A stretch of DNA of 40,982 nt from Pseudomonas sp. 21 (GTDB taxonomy: Bacteria; Pseudomonadota; Gammaproteobacteria; Pseudomonadales; Pseudomonadaceae): positions 111,758 to 152,739 of the forward strand of contig NZ_JYOA01000013.1 of NCBI RefSeq assembly GCF_000955805.1. Direction: 5' to 3'. Made by a program: the position numbers and the translations under genes. Below, piece by piece: positions 1 to 8,397 of this stretch. Positions within the stretch are counted from its first letter, which is position 1, and each line of letters opens with the position of its first letter. The notes under the pieces were generated by a model, which was not told the DNA's origin, did not search any database, and worked only from the letters and a program-made list of their open reading frames with translations.

Positions 1-59
1 CATGCCCGCGATCGCGCGCAAGGCGCGCTCCTACACTTCGACTCCCGGGTTGAACGATT

Positions 60-791
60 TCAAACCTCTCCCCCCATTCGCAAACTGATCTCCCGAGCTA
101 CCACCCGCAAGGTCCGCGCCGCCTCGCCGTGAACTTCGGCGGCAAAGCTCGCCTGCGAGCCGACCACGGTAATCACCCCAGCCAGTTCGCGGCCCGTCTT
201 GAACAGCGGCACCGACAGCGCATTCACCCCCGGCATCAGCAGGCCGTGGACGGCATGCAGGCCTTCGCTGCGAATGCTCGCCAGCACCGTCAGGTCCGCG
301 CCCTCCTCCAGCCCATCCTTGCAGGCGGCGAACACCAGCCCGGTGGATGAGCCATGCAACGGCAGCACCGAGCCCACTTGCGTGACCAGCGTGACCATCC
401 CCTGCGCCGGTTCCACCTGCACCACGGTCGGCCCGTGGCTGCCCCAGATGGCGAGGAAGCAGGTCTGCCCCAGTTGGTCGCGCAACTCGGCCAGCGCCGG
501 GCTGGCGACCTTCACCACGTCCAGCCGCCGTATCGCCGCCAGGCCGACATACAGCGCCTCGCGTCCCAGGCCGTAATGGTTGGTCAGCGGGTCCTGCTCG
601 GCAAAACCGCTGGCGATCAGCGCCTGCAGGTAGCGGTGGACCTTGGCCGCCGGCATGTCCAGGTACTCGCCCAAGGCCTTGAGCGAGGTGCTCGGCGCGA
701 GGTCCGCGAGGGCCTTGAGGATCTGCGTGCCGACTTCGGCGGACTGCACCTTTGCGCCCTTCGTCGGGACGGAGTCTTCTGCGTCGTTCAT
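60..791 (-). CDS. hmgR: IclR-family regulator of the homogentisate operon
   Basis: IclR-type repressor of 243 residues: an N-terminal winged helix-turn-helix (about residues 20-80, including SLKALGEYLDMPAAKVHRYL) followed by the IclR effector-binding domain. It is divergent from hmgA, and the 100-bp gap holds a 17-bp palindrome (845-861), the usual arrangement for HmgR, which represses hmgA-fahA until homogentisate binds. Start: the ATG at 791 is taken. A TTG at 800 in the same frame would add three residues and has a GGAG about 10 nt upstream, so it cannot be excluded. The function rests on family and position; the ligand is inferred from P. putida HmgR. Confidence 0.85.
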   Translation of the reverse strand: MNDAEDSVPTKGAKVQSAEVGTQILKALADLAPSTSLKALGEYLDMPAAKVHRYLQALIASGFAEQDPLTNHYGLGREALYVGLAAIRRLDVVKVASPALAELRDQLGQTCFLAIWGSHGPTVVQVEPAQGMVTLVTQVGSVLPLHGSSTGLVFAACKDGLEEGADLTVLASIRSEGLHAVHGLLMPGVNALSVPLFKTGRELAGVITVVGSQASFAAEVHGEAARTLRVVAREISLRMGGEV

Positions 792-844
792 GGTCTTCAA
801 CTTAAAGGAACTCCCAGACGGACTTGACGGCCCGTCGACACGAA

Positions 845-870
845 ATTACGTTAATCGTAATTCAATTACG
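845..870. promoter_or_regulatory. Candidate HmgR operator between hmgR and hmgA
   Basis: ATTACG-TTAAT-CGTAAT (845-861) is a perfect inverted repeat. A third ATTACG half-site follows at 865-870, 20 bp after the first, so it lies on the same face of the helix. The site is 20-45 bp upstream of the hmgA ATG. IclR proteins bind such palindromes as dimers or tetramers; assignment to HmgR is inference from position. Confidence 0.7.
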
Positions 871-890
871 ATAACAAGAGTAAAACCGCC

Positions 891-2183
891 ATGACCGCCT
901 CTCCTGCCTACCAATCCGGGTTCGGCAACGAATTCGCCAGCGAGGCCCTGCCGGGTGCCCTGCCCGTGGGCATGAACTCGCCGCAGCAGGTGCCGCTGGG
1001 CCTCTACGCCGAGCAGTTCTCCGGCACCGCCTTCACCGTCCCGCGCAGCGAGGCCCGGCGCACCTGGCTGTACCGCATCCGGCCGTCCGCCGCGCACCCG
1101 CGCTTCGAGCGCCTGGAGCGGCAGATCACCGGCACCACCCTCGGCCCCGTCACGCCCAATCGCCTGCGCTGGAACAGCTTCGAGATCCCGCAGGAGCCTA
1201 CCGACTTCGTCGACGGCCTGCTATGCATGGCCGCCAACGCGGTGGCTGAGGCCTGCAGCGGCGTAAGCCTGTACGCCTACCGCGCCAACACTTCCATGAG
1301 CCGGGTGTTCTTCAATGCCGACGGCGAGCTGCTGATCGTGCCCCAGGCCGGCCGCCTGCGCCTGGTCACCGAGCTCGGCGTGCTGGAACTGGACAGCCTG
1401 GAGATCGCCGTGATCCCGCGCGGCATGCGCTTGCGCGTCGAGCTGCTGGACGCCGAGGCCGCCGGCTATGTGGCGGAAAACCACGGCGCCGCCCTGCGCC
1501 TGCCCGACCTCGGCCCCATCGGCAGCAACGGCCTGGCCAATGCGCGCGACTTCCTCGCCCCGGTGGCGCACTACGAGGACGTCGAAGGCCCGGTGCAGCT
1601 GGTGCAGAAGTTCCTCGGCGAGCTCTGGGCCACCCAGCTCGATCACTCGCCGCTGGACGTGGTCGCCTGGCACGGCAACAACGTCCCCTACAAGTACGAC
1701 CTGCGCCGCTTCAACACCCTCGGGTCGATCAGCTACGACCATCCGGACCCGTCCATCTTCACCGTGCTGACCTCGCCCAGCGACACCCACGGCATGGCCA
1801 ACATGGACTTCGTGATCTTCCCGCCGCGCTGGATGGTGGCCGAAAGCACCTTCCGCCCGCCGTGGTTCCACCGCAACCTGATGAACGAATTCATGGGCCT
1901 GATCCAGGGCGTGTACGACGCCAAGGCCGACGGTTTCGTCCCCGGCGGCGCCTCGCTGCACAACTGCATGAGCGCCCACGGCCCGGACAACGCCACCACA
2001 CGGCAGGCGATTGCCGCCGACCTCAAACCCCACAAGATCGACCAGACCATGGCCTTCATGTTCGAGACCGGCCGCGTGCTGCGCCCCAGCCGCTTCGCCC
2101 TCGACTGCCCGCAACTGCAGCCTGACTACGACAGCTGCTGGAGCGGCATGCAGAAGACCTTCGCCCCTTCTTCGGAGCACTGA
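891..2183 (+). CDS. hmgA: Homogentisate 1,2-dioxygenase
   Basis: Opens the ring of homogentisate to maleylacetoacetate in the cytoplasm using Fe(II) and O2, the central step of tyrosine and phenylalanine breakdown. The 430-residue length is normal for bacteria. The iron ligands of human HGD align with exact spacing: His327 in PPWFHRN, Glu333 in MNEF and His363 in SAHGPD, plus the catalytic His284 in YDHPDP. It is the first gene of a two-gene operon; its TGA is one base from the fahA ATG. The Shine-Dalgarno is weak (AAGAG). Identity is very secure. Confidence 0.97.
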   Translation: MTASPAYQSGFGNEFASEALPGALPVGMNSPQQVPLGLYAEQFSGTAFTVPRSEARRTWLYRIRPSAAHPRFERLERQITGTTLGPVTPNRLRWNSFEIPQEPTDFVDGLLCMAANAVAEACSGVSLYAYRANTSMSRVFFNADGELLIVPQAGRLRLVTELGVLELDSLEIAVIPRGMRLRVELLDAEAAGYVAENHGAALRLPDLGPIGSNGLANARDFLAPVAHYEDVEGPVQLVQKFLGELWATQLDHSPLDVVAWHGNNVPYKYDLRRFNTLGSISYDHPDPSIFTVLTSPSDTHGMANMDFVIFPPRWMVAESTFRPPWFHRNLMNEFMGLIQGVYDAKADGFVPGGASLHNCMSAHGPDNATTRQAIAADLKPHKIDQTMAFMFETGRVLRPSRFALDCPQLQPDYDSCWSGMQKTFAPSSEH

Positions 2184-2184
2184 A

Positions 2185-3489
2185 ATGAGTGTCACCCCTA
2201 ACGCACAAAGCTGGATCGAATCGGCCAACGGCCACCCGGACTTCCCCCTGCAGAACCTGCCGCTGGGCGTGTTCAGCCCGCCGGGTGACTCGCCCCGTGG
2301 CGGCGTGGCCATCGGCGACTACATCTTCGACCTGAAGACCGCCTGCGAGACCGGCCTCTTCCATGGTGCCGCGCACCAGGCCGCGCTGGTGGCCAGCGGC
2401 GACAGCCTGAATGCCTTCTTTGCCCTCGGCGGCACCGCGCGTCGCACCCTGCGCGACGCGCTGATCCACCTGCTCAGCGAAGGCAGCGGCGAACAGAAGC
2501 GCATGGAGCACCTCGGCGCCGCGCTGCTCAAGCCCCAGGCCGCGTGCCGCATGCACCTGCCGGCAAAAGTTGGCGACTACACCGACTTCTATGTCGGCAT
2601 CCACCACGCGAAGAACGTCGGCAAGCTGTTCCGCCCGGACAACCCGCTGCTGCCCAACTACAAGTACGTGCCCATCGGCTACCACGGCCGCGCCTCCACC
2701 GTCGTACCCTCCGGCACCGAAGTGCGCCGCCCCAACGGCCAGACCCTGCCCGCCGGCCTCGACGTGCCGGTGTTCGGCCCCTGCGCGCGGATGGACCTGG
2801 AGCTGGAGCTGGGCATCTGGATCGGCCAGGGCAACGACCAGGGCAAGGCCATTCCGATCAACGCGGCCTCCGGCCACATCGCCGGTTTCTGCCTGCTCAA
2901 CGACTGGTCCGCACGTGACGTTCAGGCCTGGGAATACCAGCCGCTCGGCCCCTTCCTGTCGAAGAGCTTTGCCACCACGGTATCGCCCTGGGTGGTCACC
3001 GCGGAGGCGCTGGAACCCTTCCGCGTCGCCCAGCCGGCCCGTCCGGAAGGCGACCCGCAGCCGCTGCCGTACCTGTACGACGAAGGCGACCAGCAGCGCG
3101 GCGCGCTGGACATCGAACTGGAAGTCCTGCTGCACACCGCACGCATGCGTCGCGAGCACCAGGCGCCCGAGCGCATTGCCCTGAGCAACACGCTGAACAT
3201 GTACTGGACCGTCGCACAGATGGTCGCGCACCACAGCGTCAACGGCTGCCGCCTGCAACCGGGCGACCTGTTCGGCTCCGGCACCCTGTCCGGCGAAACG
3301 CCGGACAGCTTCGGCAGCCTGCTGGAGCTGACCGGCGGCGGCAAGCAGCCGCTGGTGCTGGGCAACGGCGAGGAGCGGCGCTTCCTCGAAGACGGCGACG
3401 AGATCATCCTGCGCGCTCGCTGCCGCCGCGAGGGGCATGCGTCCATCGGCTTCGGCGAGTGCCGCGGACGGATTCTGCCGGCGCATTGA
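2185..3489 (+). CDS. fahA: Fumarylacetoacetase
   Basis: Hydrolyses fumarylacetoacetate to fumarate and acetoacetate, the last step of the homogentisate pathway (called hmgB in P. putida). It has 434 residues with the FAH fold: metal and catalytic residues match as Asp134, His141, Glu206, Glu208 and Asp240, and the signature YHGRAST and NDWSARDVQ motifs are present. The ATG at 2185 begins one base after the hmgA stop, so the two are translationally linked. The maleylacetoacetate isomerase gene (maiA/hmgC) that normally follows is absent; the next 260 bp hold only repeats and a terminator. Confidence 0.96.
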   Translation: MSVTPNAQSWIESANGHPDFPLQNLPLGVFSPPGDSPRGGVAIGDYIFDLKTACETGLFHGAAHQAALVASGDSLNAFFALGGTARRTLRDALIHLLSEGSGEQKRMEHLGAALLKPQAACRMHLPAKVGDYTDFYVGIHHAKNVGKLFRPDNPLLPNYKYVPIGYHGRASTVVPSGTEVRRPNGQTLPAGLDVPVFGPCARMDLELELGIWIGQGNDQGKAIPINAASGHIAGFCLLNDWSARDVQAWEYQPLGPFLSKSFATTVSPWVVTAEALEPFRVAQPARPEGDPQPLPYLYDEGDQQRGALDIELEVLLHTARMRREHQAPERIALSNTLNMYWTVAQMVAHHSVNGCRLQPGDLFGSGTLSGETPDSFGSLLELTGGGKQPLVLGNGEERRFLEDGDEIILRARCRREGHASIGFGECRGRILPAH

Positions 3490-3517
3490 CCGCCGCGCCC
3501 AGCGCTCCAGGTAGGAC

Positions 3518-3592
3518 CGTAGGGCGCATAACGCGCCAGCGTTATCCGCCGAGTAGCCGGCGGATAACCTGTTCCAGGTTATTCGCCCTACG
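3518..3592. repeat. Intergenic nested inverted repeat (GTAGGGCG family)
   Basis: Outer arms at 3518-3532 and 3578-3592 pair in 14 of 15 positions (CGTAGGGCG-ATAAC type). Inside sits a perfect 11-bp pair, GTTATCCGCCG (3541-3551) with CGGCGGATAAC (3558-3568). This is a typical Pseudomonas intergenic repeat. It lies downstream of fahA and may help end its transcript. Confidence 0.75.
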
Positions 3593-3605
3593 CCTCTGCT
3601 CTTCG

Positions 3606-3677
3606 TAGGAGCGAGCTTGCTCGCGAACAGCCGGCAGCACTGTGGCAGGGCAGTTCGCGAGCAAGCTCGCTCCTACA
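3606..3677. repeat. REP/REPIN-type element (TAGGAGCGAGCTTGCTCGCGAA)
   Basis: Two head-to-head copies of a REP unit, each itself near-palindromic (GAGCTTGCTC and GAGCAAGCTC cores), separated by about 25 bp. The same family recurs at 16311-16389, 20419-20442 and 26945-27013. It fits the REPIN layout spread by a RAYT transposase elsewhere in the genome; no RAYT is in the window. Confidence 0.8.
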
Positions 3678-3692
3678 GGCTTGATCCAGGCG

Positions 3693-3717
3693 CAAAAAAA
3701 CGGGCCCGAAGGCCCGC
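3693..3717 (-). terminator. Rho-independent terminator of the aldehyde dehydrogenase operon
   Basis: On the minus strand GCGGGCC-TTCG-GGCCCG is followed by seven T. It has a stable TTCG tetraloop and sits about 30 bp past the stop codon of the minus-strand aldehyde dehydrogenase. Confidence 0.85.
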
Positions 3718-3748
3718 TGCTAAACGAGGGTGTTGCTCTCACTATCAA

Positions 3749-5239
3749 TCAGTGCGCGATGCACACCGACTTGATCTCGGTATAGGCCTCGACCACGGCG
3801 CGGCCGAACTCGCGGCCCATGCCCGACTGCTTGACGCCGCCGAAGGGCATGCTCGGGTCGAGCAGCACGTGGGCGTTGACCCACACGGTACCGGACTCGA
3901 TGCGCGGGACCAGGTTCATCGCCTTGGACAGGTCGTTGGTCCACAGGCTTGCGCCCAGACCATATTCGCTGTCATTGGCCATCTCGATGGCCTGGTCTTC
4001 GTCGTCGAACGGCAGGACCGCCAACACCGGACCAAACACTTCGTCACGGGCCACGGCCATCTGCATGGTCACATCCGCCAGCACGGTGGGCTGCACGTAG
4101 AAGCCACTGCCACCAACCTGCTCGCCACCGCAAACGATGCGCGCGCCCTGCTCGCCGGCGCGGGCGATATGGTCCAGCACGCTGCGCTGCTGCTTGGCGG
4201 ACACCAGCGGGTTGATCTGCGCGGTCGGGTCCATGCCCTCGCCCAGGCTCATGCCGGCAACGGCAGCAGCCAGTTTCTCGACGAATTCGTCGTAGCGCGA
4301 ACGATGCACGTAGAAGCGCGACGCCGCGGCGCAGACCTGGCCGTTGTTCAGCAGGCCGCCCAGCAGCGCGCCCTGCACGGCGTTGTCGATGTTGGCGTCG
4401 GCGAGGACGATCATCGGGTTCTTGCCGCCCAGTTCCAGGGCGAAACGGGTCATGTTCTGCACGGCGGCCAGGCCGACGCTGCGACCCACTGCGGTGGAGC
4501 CGGTGAAGGAGACCTTGTTGATCAGCTTGTGGCTGGCCAGGCCGCCACCAATGCGCGGGCCATCGCCGGTCACCAGGTTGAACACGCCTGCCGGCACGCC
4601 GGCTTCGAAGGCCAGCTCGGCCAGGCGCAGGGCGGTCAGCGGGGTTTCCGAGGCGGGCTTGATCACCACGCTGTTACCGGTGGCCAGGGCCGGGATCAGC
4701 TTCCATACCGCGATCATCAGCGGGAAGTTCCACGGCACGATGCCGGCGACCACACCCACCGGCTCGCGGCGGGTGTAGGCGGTGAACTTGGCGCCCGGTG
4801 GCAGCGGGATGGAGACGTTCAGCGACTGGCCTTCGATCTTGGTCGCCCAGCCGGCCATGTAGCGCATGAACTCGACGGTGGCGCCCACGTCCAGCATGCG
4901 CGCGATGTTGATCGACTTGCCCTGGCTGAGGGTTTCCAGCTGGGCCAGTTCTTCGCCGTTGGCTTCCACCAGGTCGGCGAAGCGCAGCAGGATGCGCTCG
5001 CGGTCGGCCGGGCGCAGGTCAGCCCAGACACGGGACTTGAACGAAGCCTGGGCGGATTTCACCGCGCGGTCGAGCAGGTCGGTATCGATGTCGGCGACGC
5101 TGGAGATGGCTTTACCGGTGGCCGGGTTGAGCACGTCGGTGCGGGCGCCCTCGGGCACCACCCAGGCGCCGTCGATGAAGCAGCCGTGCTTGCGCTGCAG
5201 GAAGTCAGCGACCTTGGGCAGGATTTCAGTGACGTTCAT
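3749..5239 (-). CDS. feaB: Phenylacetaldehyde dehydrogenase (NAD-dependent aldehyde dehydrogenase)
   Basis: Oxidises phenylacetaldehyde to phenylacetate, which would feed the paa pathway encoded next door. It is a 496-residue classic ALDH: PWNFP with Asn171, FTGSTAVG for NAD binding, general base Glu269 in ELGGKN and catalytic Cys303 in NNGQVCAAASR. The overall sequence resembles the FeaB/PeaE/StyD group. It lies 16 bp downstream of a cytochrome c gene on the same strand and so is probably co-transcribed; the regulator FeaR is encoded upstream on the same strand. A substrate other than phenylacetaldehyde is possible, but the FeaR and paa neighbours argue for it. Confidence 0.88.
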   Translation of the reverse strand: MNVTEILPKVADFLQRKHGCFIDGAWVVPEGARTDVLNPATGKAISSVADIDTDLLDRAVKSAQASFKSRVWADLRPADRERILLRFADLVEANGEELAQLETLSQGKSINIARMLDVGATVEFMRYMAGWATKIEGQSLNVSIPLPPGAKFTAYTRREPVGVVAGIVPWNFPLMIAVWKLIPALATGNSVVIKPASETPLTALRLAELAFEAGVPAGVFNLVTGDGPRIGGGLASHKLINKVSFTGSTAVGRSVGLAAVQNMTRFALELGGKNPMIVLADANIDNAVQGALLGGLLNNGQVCAAASRFYVHRSRYDEFVEKLAAAVAGMSLGEGMDPTAQINPLVSAKQQRSVLDHIARAGEQGARIVCGGEQVGGSGFYVQPTVLADVTMQMAVARDEVFGPVLAVLPFDDEDQAIEMANDSEYGLGASLWTNDLSKAMNLVPRIESGTVWVNAHVLLDPSMPFGGVKQSGMGREFGRAVVEAYTEIKSVCIAH

Positions 5240-5255
5240 GGTCTCTCCTGGAATA

Positions 5256-5660
5256 TCAGTGCTGCTGGCTCAGCCAGCAGGTGAGCGCCCGCCGCTCGGC
5301 CGCGTCGGCCAGGCCTGCGAAGGGCATGTAGGTTCCCGGCACGGCGGCCTGGGGCTGGCTGACGAAGGCGTCGAGGTTGTCACGCGACCAGGCCGCGCCC
5401 TTGCCTTTCATTGCCTGGGAGTAGCTGAAGCCGGCGAGCGAGCCAGCCATGCGGCCGACCACACCATGCAGGTTCGGGCCCATCATGCCGGGGCCGTCGG
5501 CCTTGGCGGTGTGGCAGATCGAGCAGTCGCGGGCGAAGACGGTTTCGCCCTGCTGGGCATCGCTGGCCGGGCAGTCCCCGGCGAACGCCAGGACCGGTTG
5601 CAGCAGCGCGCCGGCCAGCAGCAGGCCGAGGGCGCCGAATCGGAGCTTGTTGCGGGACAT
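5256..5660 (-). CDS. Periplasmic monohaem c-type cytochrome
   Basis: A 134-residue small class I cytochrome c. A signal peptide covers residues 1-28 (hydrophobic GLLLAGALL, cleavage near AFA-GD), the haem motif CSICH is at 46-50 and the likely axial Met112 is in YMPF. The ATG at 5660 is chosen because it starts a clean signal peptide and has AAGGTG upstream; an upstream extension to 5708 would put charged residues before it. It is the first gene of an operon with the phenylacetaldehyde dehydrogenase. It may accept electrons from a periplasmic amine or alcohol dehydrogenase encoded elsewhere; that partner is inference. Confidence 0.88.
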   Translation of the reverse strand: MSRNKLRFGALGLLLAGALLQPVLAFAGDCPASDAQQGETVFARDCSICHTAKADGPGMMGPNLHGVVGRMAGSLAGFSYSQAMKGKGAAWSRDNLDAFVSQPQAAVPGTYMPFAGLADAAERRALTCWLSQQH

Positions 5661-5929
5661 CGGGAAATCACCTTCGAGTACAGCTTGCGGCCGGATGGCG
5701 CGCGTCATCGAAGGTGATTGTTGCCAGCGGCGCTCGGGAGGGTCTTTTCCTCTGTGCCAGACGTGTTGGCGGGAGTGCCAAGGTAGCGGGAAAAGTACGC
5801 GCGCTTTTCGTCGGAACGTAACTTATCCGCGATCCGCGCCGACAGGCCGGCAATACGGCGATTGCACCGCTGATGCGGTGAACATGGAGAGGCTCCCCTT
5901 CATGGAAAACCCAGCGCGATTTCCAACCC

Positions 5930-6273
5930 TCTCCCCCGCCCTCTCCCTGAAGGGAGAGGGGGCCGTCCGTGCCGGCTGACGCATCGGTTTCAGCCTGCGC
6001 CGATCCAGTCTCCTCTCCCTTCAGGGAGAAGGTTAGGGAGAGGGAGCCGTCCGTGCCGGCTGACGCATCGGTTTCAGCCTGCGCCGATCCAGTCACCTCT
6101 CCCTTCACGGAGAGGGTTAGGAGAGGGAGCCGTCCGTGCCGGCTGACACATCGGTTTCGGCCTGCGCCGATCCAGTATCCTCTCCCTTCACGCAGAGGGT
6201 TAGGGAGAGGGAGCCGTCCGTGCCGGCTGACGCATCGGTTTCAGCCTGCGCCGAAGAGGGTTAGGGAGAGGGA
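5930..6273. repeat. Four tandem copies of an 84-bp repeat
   Basis: Successive copies begin with GCCGTCCGTGCCGGCTGAC at 5962, 6046, 6129 and 6213, giving periods of 84, 83 and 84 bp. Each unit also holds a small dyad of CTCTCCCTTCA / GGGAGAGG type. The fourth unit is cut short at CGCCGA and joins a final AGAGGGTTAGGGAGAGG. The 83-bp copy breaks any reading frame, so it is not coding. The 652-bp gap between feaR and the cytochrome gene (5661-6312) contains this array and, nearer the cytochrome, the dyad GAAAAG-N8-CTTTTC (5790-5809); no gene is seen. Confidence 0.9.
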
Positions 6274-6312
6274 GGCCGGTACATATGATCGAAACGTTAC
6301 TCGCGTTCCAGC

Positions 6313-7230
6313 TCAGTTCGCGTAACGCTTGCGGTATTCGCCCGGCGATACGCCAAAGCGTCCCTTGAACGCCGTGGAAAAATAGCTCGAATCGGAGAAG
6401 CCCCAGGCATAGCCCAGCGCCGACAGCTTCTGCTCGAACTGGGCGTTGCGCAGGGTTTCGGCGCAGAAGTCCAGGCGGCGGTTCTTGATGTACTGCGCCA
6501 CCACCAGGCCCTTCTTGGCGAACATGCGGTACAGGCCGCGCACCGAGATGCCCACTTCACGGGCGATCAGCTCGGGGCAGAGCTCTTCGGCGCCGATGTG
6601 CTGGTCGATGAAGACCGTGGCCTTGCGGAACATGCGTTCGTGGTTGTCCTGCTCGACGTCGTGGCTGGCCAGCGCCGGGCGCAGCAGCGTCACCAGGGCG
6701 TCCAGGGTCGCTTCGCTTTCCAGCATGCCGAGGCTTTCCTGCTGGCTGGTCTCGACGATCAGGCGGTTGGCGAGCACGGCAATCGGCGAGCTGGCGGGGA
6801 TCTTCGACGCGCAGGTCACTTCCGACATGCGCAGGCCGCGCTCGATCACCTGGCGCGGCAGGATCAGCGAGAGCTGCCGGGACTCCTCCAGGTAGGTCAT
6901 GTCGCTGGGCCGGCTGGCGTCGATCAGGCTGATGTCGCCACGCGACAGCTCAACGCGGTTGTCGCCCTGCTCCAGGCGCGAGCGCCCTTCGAGCTGGAAC
7001 ACCGCGTAGTAGTGGCCGCCGGCGCTGGTGCCGACTTCCTTGCTGGTCCGGTACAGGTGCACCTGGGCCATGTCGACCACGGAAAGCTTGATCGCACCGC
7101 CCTGGTATTCGCGCAACCGTCCATGGAACTGGGGGCCGAGGGTGCGCGCATCGAAACGACCGCACGCCCGGTTGACCTGTCCCAGCCACGCCTCGAAAGC
7201 GTCATCCCTCAATGTCGATGAAGAATTCAT
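6313..7230 (-). CDS. feaR: AraC-family transcriptional activator FeaR
   Basis: A 305-residue regulator with an N-terminal ligand-binding domain (about 1-190) and a C-terminal AraC double helix-turn-helix (about 205-305; AREVGISVRGLYRMFAKKG and a second helix in GYAWGFSDSSYFSTAFKGRFG). It resembles E. coli FeaR, the activator of phenylethylamine/tyramine oxidation genes. The ATG at 7230 has GAGG 11 nt upstream; an in-frame TTG at 7239 sits too close to it. It lies upstream of, and in the same direction as, the cytochrome c and phenylacetaldehyde dehydrogenase genes, its likely targets. Inducer identity is inferred. Confidence 0.87.
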   Translation of the reverse strand: MNSSSTLRDDAFEAWLGQVNRACGRFDARTLGPQFHGRLREYQGGAIKLSVVDMAQVHLYRTSKEVGTSAGGHYYAVFQLEGRSRLEQGDNRVELSRGDISLIDASRPSDMTYLEESRQLSLILPRQVIERGLRMSEVTCASKIPASSPIAVLANRLIVETSQQESLGMLESEATLDALVTLLRPALASHDVEQDNHERMFRKATVFIDQHIGAEELCPELIAREVGISVRGLYRMFAKKGLVVAQYIKNRRLDFCAETLRNAQFEQKLSALGYAWGFSDSSYFSTAFKGRFGVSPGEYRKRYAN

Positions 7231-7396
7231 GACCTGCAAAGCCTCACACGCATTGTTTGTTGTTATTCAGCGACGGCCTCATGGGCCTGTCGTCATCGTT
7301 CGCGGCGCCGTTCCATTGGAAAGGATCGCACCACGCTGTCCCCGCCCTGCAACCGCAGCGTTGCAAAACGAGAGGCATTTTTCACGCCAACTCCTG

Positions 7397-8320
7397 TCAG
7401 TTCAATCCGCCGAAACGCTTATAGAAGCTTTCCCCGACGTCCGGCAGCGGGCCGTCGGCGGTCTCCAGGTTGCGGTTCAGCCAGTCCTCGGCCTTGGCGT
7501 GGATCAGTCGGTAGATGTTGCGGCACAACTGCCGCGCCGCCCGCCCTTCCCAATCGCCCGGCAGCAGTTCGTCGGGCAATTGTGGGTCACGCAGGAGCAG
7601 CCGGCGGTACTCGTGGATCAACAGGGTGCGCGCCAGGAAGCAGTCTTCCGGGCGCAGCTGGTCCTGCTCGCGCAGCGCTTGCCAGAGCGGGCGGAACAGC
7701 TGGATGAATTCGCTGTAGTGCTGGCCGAGCTCGTCGATCTTCCAGCTCTCGCGCACCTGCATGCGCATGGCGCGGGAAGCCAGCACGTCCTGGGCGCGGG
7801 TTTCGAAGACGATGCAGTCGTCGGCCACGTCCAGGTCCTGCAGGGTCGCCATGACATCGCTGCGGTCGGCACGCGGGCAGGCCATGACGGTCGGCGAAAT
7901 GGCGCCGAAGCCTTGCCATTCCAGCTCCTCACGGACCTGCTTGCGCTTGTCGGCGGCGATCTGCGAGAGCATGACCAGGGTCCAGGAGCCGTCCCAGGCC
8001 GGCAGGCTGGAGCTGTAGACGCGCTTGAAGGCCTTCTCGAATCGCCGCCGGCCAGTGCCGGTCAGGCTGTAGTAGCTGCGCCGGCCGACTTTCTCGGCGG
8101 TCAGCCAGTCTTCCTTGGTCAGGCGGAAGATCGAGGTACGGATCAGCCGCTCGTTGATGCCGAACGGCTCCAGCAGATTGATCAGGCTGCCCAGCCAGAC
8201 GGTGCCGCCGTGGGGTTCGATGGCATCGCCATACAGGGTGATGATCAGCGAACTGGCGCGGATCGGCGTCTGTTCCTGGAAGCGATTGATCAGCTGATTC
8301 AGCGGTGCTAGAGCGGTCAT
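7397..8320 (-). CDS. paaX: Phenylacetyl-CoA-responsive repressor PaaX
   Basis: A 307-residue PaaX, the GntR-like repressor that leaves DNA when it binds phenylacetyl-CoA. The N-terminal winged helix (about 15-95; RTSIFRLTKEDWL) is followed by the conserved PaaX central and C-terminal domains. The start is taken as the ATG at 8320 (MTALAPLNQLINRF), which matches the usual N terminus; the longer upstream frame runs into paaY and is low-complexity. It is downstream of paaY, 77 bp away on the same strand. Candidate operators lie in the paaY-paaF and upstream-of-paaA gaps. Confidence 0.94.
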   Translation of the reverse strand: MTALAPLNQLINRFQEQTPIRASSLIITLYGDAIEPHGGTVWLGSLINLLEPFGINERLIRTSIFRLTKEDWLTAEKVGRRSYYSLTGTGRRRFEKAFKRVYSSSLPAWDGSWTLVMLSQIAADKRKQVREELEWQGFGAISPTVMACPRADRSDVMATLQDLDVADDCIVFETRAQDVLASRAMRMQVRESWKIDELGQHYSEFIQLFRPLWQALREQDQLRPEDCFLARTLLIHEYRRLLLRDPQLPDELLPGDWEGRAARQLCRNIYRLIHAKAEDWLNRNLETADGPLPDVGESFYKRFGGLN

Positions 8321-8397
8321 GGCACGGTGCGCAGGCGAAGGAGCGGCGACTATACCTGCCCGCCGCACTGCCTGGCCATTGGAGCGAACCCCAGTAC

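Noticed and set aside
1..59. GCGCGCTCCTAC at the left edge
   Set aside because: Looks like half a REP-type repeat but is cut by the window end, so it is not called.
5733..5790. Possible sigma-54 promoter (TGGCAC) before the cytochrome gene
   Set aside because: No matching TTGC element at the right spacing.
5969..6325. 118-residue plus-strand frame across the tandem array
   Set aside because: It is only open because of the repeat; one unit is 83 bp, which breaks the 28-residue periodicity, and codons do not look used.
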